Source: Nitrospirota bacterium
GTDB taxonomy: Bacteria; Nitrospinota_A; UBA7883; JACRGQ01
Direction: 5' to 3'
Assembly (NCBI GenBank): GCA_024275955.1
Contig: JAJRYD010000039.1
Coordinates: 1-39,263, forward strand
DNA: 39,263 nucleotides
The stretch's first letter is position 1; each line of letters begins with the position of its first letter. The notes under the pieces are model-generated. The model was not told the DNA's origin. It made no database searches and was given only the letters and a program-made list of their open reading frames with translations. Shown in pieces: positions 1 to 7,464 of this stretch. Position numbers and translations under genes: made by a program.

Positions 1-118
1 TATTAGTATGGATGTTGAGCTTCATGTTCCTATCGCTTGCGAAAAGGAGCTAAGGTTCGCTATCCGTGAAGGCGGCCACACTATCGGTGCCGGCGTCGTA
101 ACGGAGATAGTTGAGTAA
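1..118 (+). CDS. tuf: Elongation factor Tu, C-terminal end (partial, cut by window start)
   Basis: The frame open from base 2 to the TAA at 116-118 encodes about 38 residues. It contains the stretch [11 protein letters not shown] followed by [16 protein letters not shown], the highly conserved end of domain 3 of EF-Tu. EF-Tu is the cytoplasmic GTPase that delivers aminoacyl-tRNA to the ribosome. Only the last tenth of the protein lies in the window. rpmG starts 3 bases after the stop, so the two are probably co-transcribed. The order tuf-rpmG-tRNA-Trp-secE-nusG is a widespread bacterial arrangement and supports the call. Confidence 0.95.
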   Translation, partial: ISMDVELHVPIACEKELRFAIREGGHTIGAGVVTEIVE

Positions 119-121
119 TTT

Positions 122-277
122 ATGGCAAGAGAGATAGTAGGATTGCAGTGCGACCCATGCAAACAGAGAAATTACACAACGACCCGCAATAAAAAACAGC
201 AGACTGAGAAGTTTGAGATAAAGAAGTATTGTCGTTTTTGCAGAAAACATACGATGCACAAGGAATACAAGGTCTGA
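122..277 (+). CDS. rpmG: 50S ribosomal protein L33 (zinc-binding form)
   Basis: A 51-residue protein starts at the ATG at 122, 3 bases after the tuf stop. It begins MAREIVGLQCDPCKQRNY and ends with CRFCRKHTMHKEYKV. The two CxxC pairs (CDPC and CRFC) are those of the zinc-ribbon (C+) type of L33, a small protein of the large ribosomal subunit near the E site. Length and composition (Lys/Arg-rich) fit the family. There is little room for its own promoter, so it is probably transcribed with tuf. The C+ form depends on zinc. Some genomes carry a second, cysteine-free copy elsewhere, which cannot be judged from this window. Confidence 0.95.
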   Translation: MAREIVGLQCDPCKQRNYTTTRNKKQQTEKFEIKKYCRFCRKHTMHKEYKV

Positions 278-297
278 CCTAATCCGTTTTTGGTCGG

Positions 298-374
298 AGG
301 CCAGTAGCTCTAATGGTTAGAGCACCGGACTCCAAATCCGGGTGTTGGGGGTTCGACTCCCTCCTGGCCTGCCA
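298..374 (+). tRNA. trnW: tRNA-Trp (anticodon CCA)
   Basis: A full cloverleaf is visible. The acceptor stem AGGCCAG (298-304) pairs perfectly with CTGGCCT (364-370), followed by discriminator G and an encoded CCA (372-374). The anticodon loop CTCCAAA carries CCA, and the T loop GTTCGACTC is standard. The gene sits between rpmG and secE, 20 bases after the rpmG stop and 34 bases before the secE start, so it is probably processed from the tuf-rpmG-secE transcript. Confidence 0.97.
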
Positions 375-408
375 ATTTTGGGTTGTTTTGGTTTTAGAGG
401 TAGAGAAA

Positions 409-618
409 TTGAGTACGTTGAAAAAAGGTAATCTTCTGTCTAACGGCATGGAGTATGTGCAAGGCTCCCGCAAAGAGCTAAAGAAGGTAACATGGCCCGG
501 GCGCAAAGAGGTAACTGCTGTTACTACTGTCGTCATTGTGCTTACATTTGTGGCAGGTTTTTACCTTGCTATTGTTGATTGGTTTTTGTCTCAAATTGTT
601 AAATACTTGATTGGATAA
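409..618 (+). CDS. secE: Preprotein translocase subunit SecE
   Basis: This is the small essential membrane subunit of the SecYEG channel. I place the start at the TTG at 409, 8 bases after an AGAGG ribosome binding site (396-400), giving 69 residues. An ATG at codon 14 (448) is the alternative. The conserved SecE signature RKELKKVTWPGRKEV is present, followed by one hydrophobic segment of about 20 residues (TVVIVLTFVAGFYLAIVDWF). This is the single-membrane-span form typical of most bacteria. Its stop overlaps the proposed nusG start, which implies translational coupling. The frame is open further upstream, but that part lies over tRNA-Trp and cannot be coding. Confidence 0.92.
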   Translation: MSTLKKGNLLSNGMEYVQGSRKELKKVTWPGRKEVTAVTTVVIVLTFVAGFYLAIVDWFLSQIVKYLIG

Positions 619-1150
619 AAAATTGGATTTGAAGTGGTATGTAATTCACACCTACTCGGGGTACGAGGATAAGGTGAAAGCGGCGTTGATAGAGAGATTT
701 TCACAGCTGAAGATTTCTGAATATCTTGGCGAGATTCTGGTGCCTATGGAGGACGTAAAAGAGTTCCGCGGAGGAAAGCAGAAGGTAACTTCCAGAAAGT
801 TTTTCCCCGGTTATGTTCTCATTCAGCTTGCTCTCGACGAGAAAGTTCTATCCACCATCAAGGATCAGCCGCGCGTTACCGGCTTTTTGGGCGATTCCAA
901 CCCGACAGCACTTTCAGATAAGGAAGTGAAAAGGATACGGGAACAGCTTGCCGGCACAGTCGAGAAACCTCGCCTAAAAGTCCAGTTTCAGGCTGGAGAT
1001 AATGTTCGGGTTATAGATGGGCCGTTCACGCACTTCTCCGGTAAGATAGAAGATGTAAATACAGAGCGCGGCAAGGTAAAACTTATGGTTTCGATGTTCG
1101 GGCGTGCCACACCGGTTGAGCTCGATTTCCCGCAGATAGAAAAAGTTTAA
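611..1150 (+). CDS. nusG: Transcription termination/antitermination protein NusG
   Basis: A protein of about 179 residues of the usual NusG length. The N-terminal NGN domain begins [19 protein letters not shown] and contains FFPGYVLIQ. The C-terminal KOW domain contains [19 protein letters not shown] and ends with [13 protein letters not shown]. NusG binds the RNA polymerase clamp and links it to Rho or to ribosomal protein S10. The TTG at 611 overlaps the secE stop by 8 bases. A second in-frame TTG at 623 is possible, and neither has a strong Shine-Dalgarno sequence, so the start may depend on coupling to secE. It is followed 22 bases later by rplK. Confidence 0.95.
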   Translation: MDKKLDLKWYVIHTYSGYEDKVKAALIERFSQLKISEYLGEILVPMEDVKEFRGGKQKVTSRKFFPGYVLIQLALDEKVLSTIKDQPRVTGFLGDSNPTALSDKEVKRIREQLAGTVEKPRLKVQFQAGDNVRVIDGPFTHFSGKIEDVNTERGKVKLMVSMFGRATPVELDFPQIEKV

Positions 1151-1172
1151 AAGAAAAAAGGAATTTGAAAAG

Positions 1173-1601
1173 ATGGCAACAAAGGAAGTTAAAGGGCTTA
1201 TTAAACTGCAGGTGCCTGCCGGTCAGGCGAATCCTTCTCCGCCTGTCGGTCCTGCGCTTGGTCAGCATGGTGTAAATATAATGGATTTCTGCAAGGCCTT
1301 TAACGCTAAAACGCAAGGCCAGGAAGGGCTCATAATCCCCGTCGTCATTACAGTATACGCCGACAGAAGTTTTACATTCATAACCAAATCGCCACCTGCC
1401 GCGATACTTCTCAAAAGAGCGGCCGGCGTAGTGAAAGGCTCGCCGGAGCCAAACAAGAAAAAAGTCGGCAAGGTAACGAAGGAACAGCTTCTCGAGATTT
1501 ATAACACAAAGAAAAAAGATTTGAATGCCGCGAGCGATGAAGCAGGCATGAAGATTATCGAAGGCACTGCTCGTAGTATGGGCCTTACGGTAGGGGGTTA
1601 A
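1173..1601 (+). CDS. rplK: 50S ribosomal protein L11
   Basis: A 142-residue protein from the ATG at 1173, preceded by AAAAGGAA. The N-terminal domain has the conserved [20 protein letters not shown] and [16 protein letters not shown] segments. The C-terminal RNA-binding domain includes [14 protein letters not shown] and ends [13 protein letters not shown]11 forms the GTPase-associated centre with 23S rRNA and is a methylation target of PrmA. Length is normal. rplA starts 5 bases downstream, as in the classic L11 operon. Confidence 0.97.
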   Translation: MATKEVKGLIKLQVPAGQANPSPPVGPALGQHGVNIMDFCKAFNAKTQGQEGLIIPVVITVYADRSFTFITKSPPAAILLKRAAGVVKGSPEPNKKKVGKVTKEQLLEIYNTKKKDLNAASDEAGMKIIEGTARSMGLTVGG

Positions 1602-1606
1602 AAGAG

Positions 1607-2308
1607 ATGTCAAAACTAAGCAAGAACCTTAAATCAGCAAACGAAAAACTGGAAAAGGAAAAAAGATATTCCGTCAAGGACGCGGTTGAGCTGGCAAAGA
1701 GCGCGAAGTTTGCCAAGTTCGACGAGTCTCTTGATATAGCGGTGAATCTTGGAGTAGATCCAACCAAAGCGGATCAGATGGTGCGCGGCTCGGTGGTACT
1801 GCCCGCAGGTACCGGCAAGAAAATGCGGATACTTGTTTTTGCCAAGGGCGAAAAGGAGATAGAGGCCAAGAATGCCGGAGCAGATATTATAGGCAACGAC
1901 GAGCTTATCGAAAAGATTAAAGGCGGATGGCTCGAATTCGACGTAGCAATAGCTACACCGGATATGATGGGTTCCATAGGCAAGGTGGCGAGAGTTCTTG
2001 GGCCTAGAGGTCTTATGCCGAACCCTAAATCAGGCACGGTTACTTTGGATATTGTCAAGGCTATCGACGAAGTGCGAAAAGGCAAGGTTGAGTTCAGGGT
2101 AGACAAAGGCGGCGTTATACACGCCCCTATAGGAAGGGTAAGCTTTGATGAAGCAAAACTGGCGGAGAATGCTAACGCCTTGCTGGATGCCGTTATAAGG
2201 CTTAAGCCTTCCACAGCAAAAGGAACATATATAACAGGAATAACTCTTTCAACGACAATGGGACCTGGAATAAAGGTTGATGAGGCCGCGGCGGTGAGCG
2301 CTTTATAG
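1607..2308 (+). CDS. rplA: 50S ribosomal protein L1
   Basis: A 233-residue protein from the ATG at 1607, 5 bases after the rplK stop, with AAAAGAG just before it. Conserved parts include LGVDPTKADQMVRGSVVLPAGTG (N-terminal region), the central GPRGLMPNPKSGTV motif and the terminal TTMGPGIKVD. L1 forms the mobile stalk at the E site. In many bacteria it represses the rplK-rplA mRNA by binding a leader that mimics its rRNA site. No such leader was identified here. The gap to rplJ is only 28 bases, shorter than the long rplA-rplJ leader of E. coli that binds L10. Confidence 0.97.
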   Translation: MSKLSKNLKSANEKLEKEKRYSVKDAVELAKSAKFAKFDESLDIAVNLGVDPTKADQMVRGSVVLPAGTGKKMRILVFAKGEKEIEAKNAGADIIGNDELIEKIKGGWLEFDVAIATPDMMGSIGKVARVLGPRGLMPNPKSGTVTLDIVKAIDEVRKGKVEFRVDKGGVIHAPIGRVSFDEAKLAENANALLDAVIRLKPSTAKGTYITGITLSTTMGPGIKVDEAAAVSAL

Positions 2309-2336
2309 CAATCATAATTAATAAAGGAAATTAAAG

Positions 2337-3263
2337 GTGGCTACAGCAGAAAAAAAAGAACAGGTTGCCGAGCTTAACGAAAAGTTCAGCCGTGCCGTTG
2401 GCGTGGTTCATGCCGAATACCGCGGCATAAAGGGTGCAAGCATGACTAGCCTTCGCGCCTCGCTAAGAGATGGTAGCGTGGAATTTAAGGTAGTGAAGAA
2501 CCGTCTCGCGAAAATCGCGGCCAAAGGCACTCCTGTAGAGTCGCTTAGTGAAAACTTTACAGGGCCGACATCTCTCGCTATCTGTTACGAGAACCCGACT
2601 ATCGCGGCGAAACTGATATCGGATTTCTCAAAGGAAGAAAAGGCTCTAAAAGTTATCTCCGGCATGGCGGAGGGCGAGGTGTTCGATGCGGCCGGCGTAA
2701 AGGCTATCGGCTCTTTGCCAAGTAAAGATGTGTTGCAGTCGATGTTCCTCAGTACCCTGCAGGGGGGGCCGAGGTCATTTTTGTATCTGTTAAATGGCGC
2801 GCTTAGCAAGTTTGTTTTATTGTTGAGCGCTTTAAAAACTGAAAGAGAAAATAATCCCGATTTTAAAGGAGGAGAAGAAATGGCGGAGATGACAACTGAA
2901 GATGTAAAAAAATACCTGAGTGGTTTATCTGTTCTTAAGCTCGTTGAGCTTACTAAGGACTTAGAGGATGAGTGGGGCGTAAGCGCCGCCGCTCCTGTTG
3001 CCGCTGTTGCCGCGCCTGCCGCTGGCGGCTCAGATGCCGCCACGGAAGAAAAAACCGAGTTTAACGTAGAACTCGTAACTGTTGGCGACAAGAAGATACA
3101 GGTGATTAAAGCTGTAAGAGAAATCACAGGACTGGGGCTAAAAGAGGCTAAAGCGATAGTTGACGGCGCTCCTAAAGCGGTTAAGGAAAAGGTTACCAAG
3201 GAAGAAGCTGAGCAGGTAAAGGCAAAACTAGAGGGAGCAGGCGCTTCAGTTGAACTCAAGTAG
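2337..3263 (+). CDS. rplJ: 50S ribosomal protein L10, reading in frame into L7/L12
   Basis: The frame opens at the GTG at 2337, preceded by AAAGGAAATTAAAG. Residues 1 to about 172 are a complete L10: an N-terminal rRNA-binding domain with [14 protein letters not shown] and [10 protein letters not shown], then the C-terminal helix [22 protein letters not shown] that normally carries L7/L12 dimers. There is no stop before residue 182, which is the start methionine of L7/L12, so the frame continues to a 308-residue L10-L12 product. I checked every codon from 2820 to 2882 and all are sense. One extra A in the run at 2849-2851 would place a TAA directly after residue 172, a normal L10 length. The run-on may be a real fusion, a recent mutation or a single-base sequence error. 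Confidence 0.9.
   Translation: MATAEKKEQVAELNEKFSRAVGVVHAEYRGIKGASMTSLRASLRDGSVEFKVVKNRLAKIAAKGTPVESLSENFTGPTSLAICYENPTIAAKLISDFSKEEKALKVISGMAEGEVFDAAGVKAIGSLPSKDVLQSMFLSTLQGGPRSFLYLLNGALSKFVLLLSALKTERENNPDFKGGEEMAEMTTEDVKKYLSGLSVLKLVELTKDLEDEWGVSAAAPVAAVAAPAAGGSDAATEEKTEFNVELVTVGDKKIQVIKAVREITGLGLKEAKAIVDGAPKAVKEKVTKEEAEQVKAKLEGAGASVELK
2867..2872 (+). promoter_or_regulatory. Strong internal ribosome binding site of rplL
   Basis: AGGAGG at 2867-2872 lies 7 bases before the ATG at 2880, inside the open frame that joins rplJ to rplL. It is among the best Shine-Dalgarno matches in the window. It indicates that L7/L12 is also made on its own, as expected for a protein needed in 4-6 copies per L10. 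Confidence 0.85.
2880..3263 (+). CDS. rplL: 50S ribosomal protein L7/L12
   Basis: Starting at the ATG at 2880, the product is 127 residues, the normal size. The N-terminal dimerisation domain ([24 protein letters not shown]) is followed by an Ala/Pro-rich hinge (around [15 protein letters not shown]). The C-terminal factor-binding domain contains [20 protein letters not shown] and [11 protein letters not shown]7/L12 forms the ribosomal stalk that recruits translation factors and activates their GTPase. The reading frame is continuous with rplJ upstream, so the same residues could also be made as the C-terminal half of an L10-L12 fusion. The internal AGGAGG site makes free L7/L12 the expected main product. 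Confidence 0.95.
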   Translation: MAEMTTEDVKKYLSGLSVLKLVELTKDLEDEWGVSAAAPVAAVAAPAAGGSDAATEEKTEFNVELVTVGDKKIQVIKAVREITGLGLKEAKAIVDGAPKAVKEKVTKEEAEQVKAKLEGAGASVELK

Positions 3264-3299
3264 AGTCGATTGCTGTTTGTTCCGAGGCTTTACGCATAG

Positions 3300-3340
3300 C
3301 ACCGAATGGTCGGTGTGCCAGCATTTAGCTTAGTTTTTTT
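3300..3340 (+). terminator. Possible rplL-rpoB attenuator hairpin
   Basis: In the 106-base gap before rpoB, CACCGA (3300-3305) pairs with TCGGTG (3310-3315) around a 4-base loop. A run of seven T follows at 3334-3340. The hairpin and the T run are 18 bases apart, so this is not a canonical intrinsic terminator. Partial attenuation between rplL and rpoB is known in E. coli and would serve the same purpose here, since fewer RNA polymerase than ribosome subunits are needed. Weak evidence. Confidence 0.3.
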
Positions 3341-3369
3341 GACCTTTTAGTGCCGGAGGCATCTGTTTT

Positions 3370-6300
3370 ATGGCTATGAAAACCAAGGAGTACTCTCCAG
3401 GAAAGTCCACGATAGATAGAAAGAGCTTTGCCAAGATAGGCAAGGTATTGGAGTTGCCGAACCTCTTGGAAACCCAGCTCAAGTCTTTTGAATCGCTTGT
3501 CCAGTTTGAGGTCAGGCCGGGGGAGCGCGAGAGCAAGGGCTTCGAGGAAGTTTTTCGTTCTATCTATCCAATGACCAACTATAAGGGCGATGCCACGCTC
3601 GAATATGTCGGCTATGAGCTTGGAACATGGAACTGCAAATGCGGTGAGTACAAGGGCCTTGGGGGGCCGGGTATTATTTGCGATAAGTGTAAAAAAGAAG
3701 TTGTGCATAAACCAAAGTACTCTATGCAGGACTGCCGTGAGCGTGGTGTAAGTTACGCCGACCCTTTAAAAGTGATAGTCCGTCTTATCCTAAGAGAAAG
3801 GGACGAGGAAGATACAGAAGCGGAGATGGAGATTCGGGAAATCAAGGAACAGAAAATATACCTTGGCGAAATTCCGTTAATGACCCCGTTTGGAACTTTT
3901 ATCATAAACGGCACGGAGAGAGTGGTTGTTAATCAGCTTCACAGATCTCCTGGTGTTTTCTTCATAAAAGAAAAAGGTAAAGGTGTAAATCTTGGCAGAA
4001 CCATCAACTCTTCGCGCGTTATACCGCACAGAGGTTCGTGGCTGGACTTCGAGTTCGATACCAAGGAAATCTGCCATGTAAGAATAGATAGGCGGAAAAA
4101 ATTTCCCTGCACCATTCTCCTCAAAGCTCTTGGATTCGAAGCCAATGAGCTGATTCAAAAATTCTACGATTTTCAGCATATTGAATACGATTCAAAAGCG
4201 AACGAATTTTTCGCATATCTAAACGAGCAGTCGTACATGCTCGGCTTTAAACCGCTTGAAGATGTTTCATCTAAGGGCGGTGTGATATTAAAGGCCGACC
4301 GCAAGATTACAAAAGGCTCGCAGAGAAAAGCGATTGCCGCGAACATTAAAAAGTTCAAGATAGACAGGGAAAGGCTGGTTGGCGAATTTATAGCGCAGGA
4401 CATCATCAACGAAGAAACCGGCGAAGTATTACTTGAAGTAAACAGCCCTGTCACGGAAGAGCTTATAGAGACTCTTATCGAGAACAAGATAGGCAGTTTC
4501 GAAGTTCTCGCTATACGCGAACAGCTTAAGGACACATCTTTTAGAGACACTCTTGCCGTAGATAAGGTCGAAACCGAGGCCGAGGCGCTCAGAGAGATAT
4601 ACAGAAGGATGCGCCCGGGAGACCCTCCTACACCGGAGTCGATAAAGACATTTTTCAATAACCTTTTCTTTAACGAAAAGCGTTACGACCTTAGTGAAGT
4701 CGGACGAAAAAAGATAAACGAAAAACTTGGATTAGAGATACCGCCGGATGTAAGAGTGCTTACAAGAGAGGATGTTCTCGCTACCGTGGAATATCTTTTT
4801 AAGCTTAAGGCAGGTACCGGAGTAAGGGACGACATAGACCACTTGGGAAACAGAAGGGTTCGCTCCGTAGGCGAGCAGGTCGCATCGCAGTTCCGAATCG
4901 GTATGGTAAGAATGGAAAAAACCATTCTTGAGCGGATGAACATAATGGATCTTGCCACGGCAATGCCGCATGACCTTATCAATTCAAAGCCGATAACAGC
5001 GGCGATAAAAGAGTTTTACGCCGCTTCACAGCTTTCACAGTTTATGGATGAGACAAACCCTCTCTCGGCGCTTACTCATAAGAGGAGGCTTTCTTCTCTT
5101 GGACCCGGAGGCCTTGTGCGCGAGCGGGCCGGCTTCGAGGTGCGTGACGTTCATCCAACGCACTACGGAAGAGTCTGCCCTGTAGAGACACCCGAAGGCC
5201 CGAACATCGGGCTTATTTCATCTCTCACCACATACGCAAAAGTAAACAAGTACGGGTTTATCGAAACTCCGTACCGCAAGGTAAATAACAAAAAGGTGAC
5301 AACCGAGATAGATTATCTTACTGCCGCCCAAGAGTATAAGTACCGTATAGCGCAGGGCAACGCCCCGCTCCTTGATGACAACAGTTTCCAAAACCCGCAT
5401 GTAATATCCAGATACGAGGGTGAGGTAAGCTCTACTCCAGCTGAGCAGGTGCAGTATATGGATGTCTCGCCTTCGCAGATTTTTTCCGTCGCGGCATGTC
5501 TTGTTCCGTTCCTTGAAAATGATGACGCGAACAGAGCCCTTATGGGATCAAACATGCAGCGTCAAGCTGTTCCGCCGATAAGAACCGACGCGCCAATCGT
5601 CGGTACCGGAATGGAAAAAGTCGCCGCGCAATATGCCGGAACAATGGTAATAGCTAAAAATGACGGCACAGTAATCAATGTCGATTCAAAAAGAATGGTT
5701 GTAAGGTGCAATGCTTCGCGTAAAGATAGCGATAGCCCGCAGGTTGATATCTATCCGCTTATAAAATTCGGACGATCGAACCAGAATACCTGCATCAACC
5801 AGAAACCTCTTGTAGTTCCCGGCCAGCAGGTAAAGAAGGGCGATATTCTCGCGGACGGTCAGGCTACCGATAGGGGCGACTTGGCACTTGGAAGAAACGT
5901 TCTTGTAGGCTTTATGCCGTGGCACGGATACAACTTTGAGGATGCGATAATCCTTAGCGAATCGTTAATCAAAAAAGGGGTATTTACATCAATCCATATT
6001 GAACAGTTTGAAGTTGAAACCCGTGATACAAAATATGGCAAAGAAGAGGTTACGAGGGATGTTCCGGGCTTGAGCGAAGAAGCTTTGTCGGATATAGACG
6101 AAAGCGGAATCGTGCGTATCGGCGCGAAAGTAGGCCCGTCCGACATACTTGTATGCAAGCTCACACCAAAGGGCGAAACCCTTCTTTCACCTGAAGAAAA
6201 ACTGCTTAAAGCTATTTTTGGCGAAAAAGCCGGAAACGTTATGGATACTTCTTTCAGAATTCCGCCTAGCGTGCGGGGAACCGTGGTAAACGTGAAAATA

Positions 6301-7449
6301 TTCTCCCGTAGCGGAACCGAAAAGGACACACGCGCTCAGGCAATAGAAGAAGACGAAAGAGCCAGAATCGAAAGCAACTATCAAGAAGAGATACAAATAA
6401 TCAGAGACGACCGTGATAAAAGGATGCGGCAGTTGCTTACCGGCAAGACGGCCGCTTCGGACATTCTTGTTTCAGGCTCTGAGGAAGTAGCTGTGCCTGC
6501 CAAGAGTAAAATTGCCGAAAACGAGCTTGACTTAGTTGCCGGCAAAGATCTTCTGAAAATAGCTGTTTTAGAGAAGGCCGGACTTAATGAGGCGATAGCC
6601 GAAGTAGAAGATTCTGCCAACGAGCATATCAAAAAGCTCAAATCAGATATGAATGAGGAGATGCTAAAGCTTGATAAAGGCGATGAGCTGGCTCCCGGAG
6701 TAATCAAGCTAATCAAAATTTACGTCGCGGTAAAACGCAAAATGCAGGTTGGAGATAAAATGGCCGGCCGGCATGGCAACAAAGGTGTTGTTTCTGTGAT
6801 AGTACCCGAAGAGGATATGCCGAGAATGGAAGACGGCACGCCGCTCGAAATTCTTCTTAATCCTCTTGGTGTTCCTTCAAGGATGAATGTGGGACAGCTT
6901 CTTGAGACTTCGCTTGGAATGGCTGGGCTTGCGAATGGTGTGCATTACGAGACTCCTGTTTTTGACGGAGCCAAAGAGAAAGATATACGCGCGCTTCTCA
7001 AAGAGGCTGGTCTTCCGGAAAATGGAATGACGAAACTGGTAGACGGCCGAACAGGCGATCCTTTCACGCAAAGGGTTTTCGTAGGCATTATCTATATGCT
7101 TAAACTGCACCACCTTATCGAAGACAAAATGCATGCAAGGTCTACCGGACCATACTCGCTGGTTACGCAACAGCCGCTTGGCGGTAAGGCCCAGTTTGGA
7201 GGCCAGAGGCTTGGAGAGATGGAGGTATGGGCGCTGGAGGCATACGGAGCGGCCCATACACTGCAAGAGATGCTCACAGTCAAGTCCGATGATGTGGAAG
7301 GACGCAAACGGATGTACGAGGCGATAGTCAAAGGTGACAACACCTTACAGCCTGGGCTTCCAGAATCATTCAATGTTCTCGTCAAGGAACTTCAAGCGCT
7401 TTGTCTTGATATTTCTCTCGATGAGATGAGTAAAAAACCAACTTTATAG
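3370..7449 (+). CDS. rpoB: DNA-directed RNA polymerase subunit beta
   Basis: A 1359-residue beta subunit of the core RNA polymerase. The ATG at 3370 follows a GGAGG at 3355-3359; an ATG two codons on is the alternative. The rifampicin region SQFMDETNPLSALTHKRRLS is intact, with Asp, His and Ser at the positions linked to drug sensitivity. RDVHPTHYGRVCPVETPEGP, the GDKMAGRHGNKGVVS active-site segment and the C-terminal VLVKELQALCLDI are all present. Unusually, residues about 86-113 form an insert between YELG and KPKYS that carries C89, C91, C104 and C107. Its CxC-x12-CxxC spacing is identical to the zinc finger of RpoC. Canonical beta subunits such as that of E. coli go directly across this point. 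rpoC begins 15 bases after the stop. Confidence 0.97.
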   Translation: MAMKTKEYSPGKSTIDRKSFAKIGKVLELPNLLETQLKSFESLVQFEVRPGERESKGFEEVFRSIYPMTNYKGDATLEYVGYELGTWNCKCGEYKGLGGPGIICDKCKKEVVHKPKYSMQDCRERGVSYADPLKVIVRLILRERDEEDTEAEMEIREIKEQKIYLGEIPLMTPFGTFIINGTERVVVNQLHRSPGVFFIKEKGKGVNLGRTINSSRVIPHRGSWLDFEFDTKEICHVRIDRRKKFPCTILLKALGFEANELIQKFYDFQHIEYDSKANEFFAYLNEQSYMLGFKPLEDVSSKGGVILKADRKITKGSQRKAIAANIKKFKIDRERLVGEFIAQDIINEETGEVLLEVNSPVTEELIETLIENKIGSFEVLAIREQLKDTSFRDTLAVDKVETEAEALREIYRRMRPGDPPTPESIKTFFNNLFFNEKRYDLSEVGRKKINEKLGLEIPPDVRVLTREDVLATVEYLFKLKAGTGVRDDIDHLGNRRVRSVGEQVASQFRIGMVRMEKTILERMNIMDLATAMPHDLINSKPITAAIKEFYAASQLSQFMDETNPLSALTHKRRLSSLGPGGLVRERAGFEVRDVHPTHYGRVCPVETPEGPNIGLISSLTTYAKVNKYGFIETPYRKVNNKKVTTEIDYLTAAQEYKYRIAQGNAPLLDDNSFQNPHVISRYEGEVSSTPAEQVQYMDVSPSQIFSVAACLVPFLENDDANRALMGSNMQRQAVPPIRTDAPIVGTGMEKVAAQYAGTMVIAKNDGTVINVDSKRMVVRCNASRKDSDSPQVDIYPLIKFGRSNQNTCINQKPLVVPGQQVKKGDILADGQATDRGDLALGRNVLVGFMPWHGYNFEDAIILSESLIKKGVFTSIHIEQFEVETRDTKYGKEEVTRDVPGLSEEALSDIDESGIVRIGAKVGPSDILVCKLTPKGETLLSPEEKLLKAIFGEKAGNVMDTSFRIPPSVRGTVVNVKIFSRSGTEKDTRAQAIEEDERARIESNYQEEIQIIRDDRDKRMRQLLTGKTAASDILVSGSEEVAVPAKSKIAENELDLVAGKDLLKIAVLEKAGLNEAIAEVEDSANEHIKKLKSDMNEEMLKLDKGDELAPGVIKLIKIYVAVKRKMQVGDKMAGRHGNKGVVSVIVPEEDMPRMEDGTPLEILLNPLGVPSRMNVGQLLETSLGMAGLANGVHYETPVFDGAKEKDIRALLKEAGLPENGMTKLVDGRTGDPFTQRVFVGIIYMLKLHHLIEDKMHARSTGPYSLVTQQPLGGKAQFGGQRLGEMEVWALEAYGAAHTLQEMLTVKSDDVEGRKRMYEAIVKGDNTLQPGLPESFNVLVKELQALCLDISLDEMSKKPTL

Positions 7450-7464
7450 GGAAGGAGAACGAAA

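Noticed and set aside
1083-1613. Long open frames on the strand opposite the ribosomal, rpo, sdh and mur genes.
   Set aside because: They lie wholly opposite genes with clear family motifs, have no recognisable motifs and no ribosome binding sites. They are antisense shadows.
2760-2775. Frameshift at the run of seven G in rplJ as the cause of the L10-L12 run-on.
   Set aside because: The residues after the run ([22 protein letters not shown]) match the normal L10 C-terminal helix, so the frame is correct there. Any base loss must lie after about 2840.
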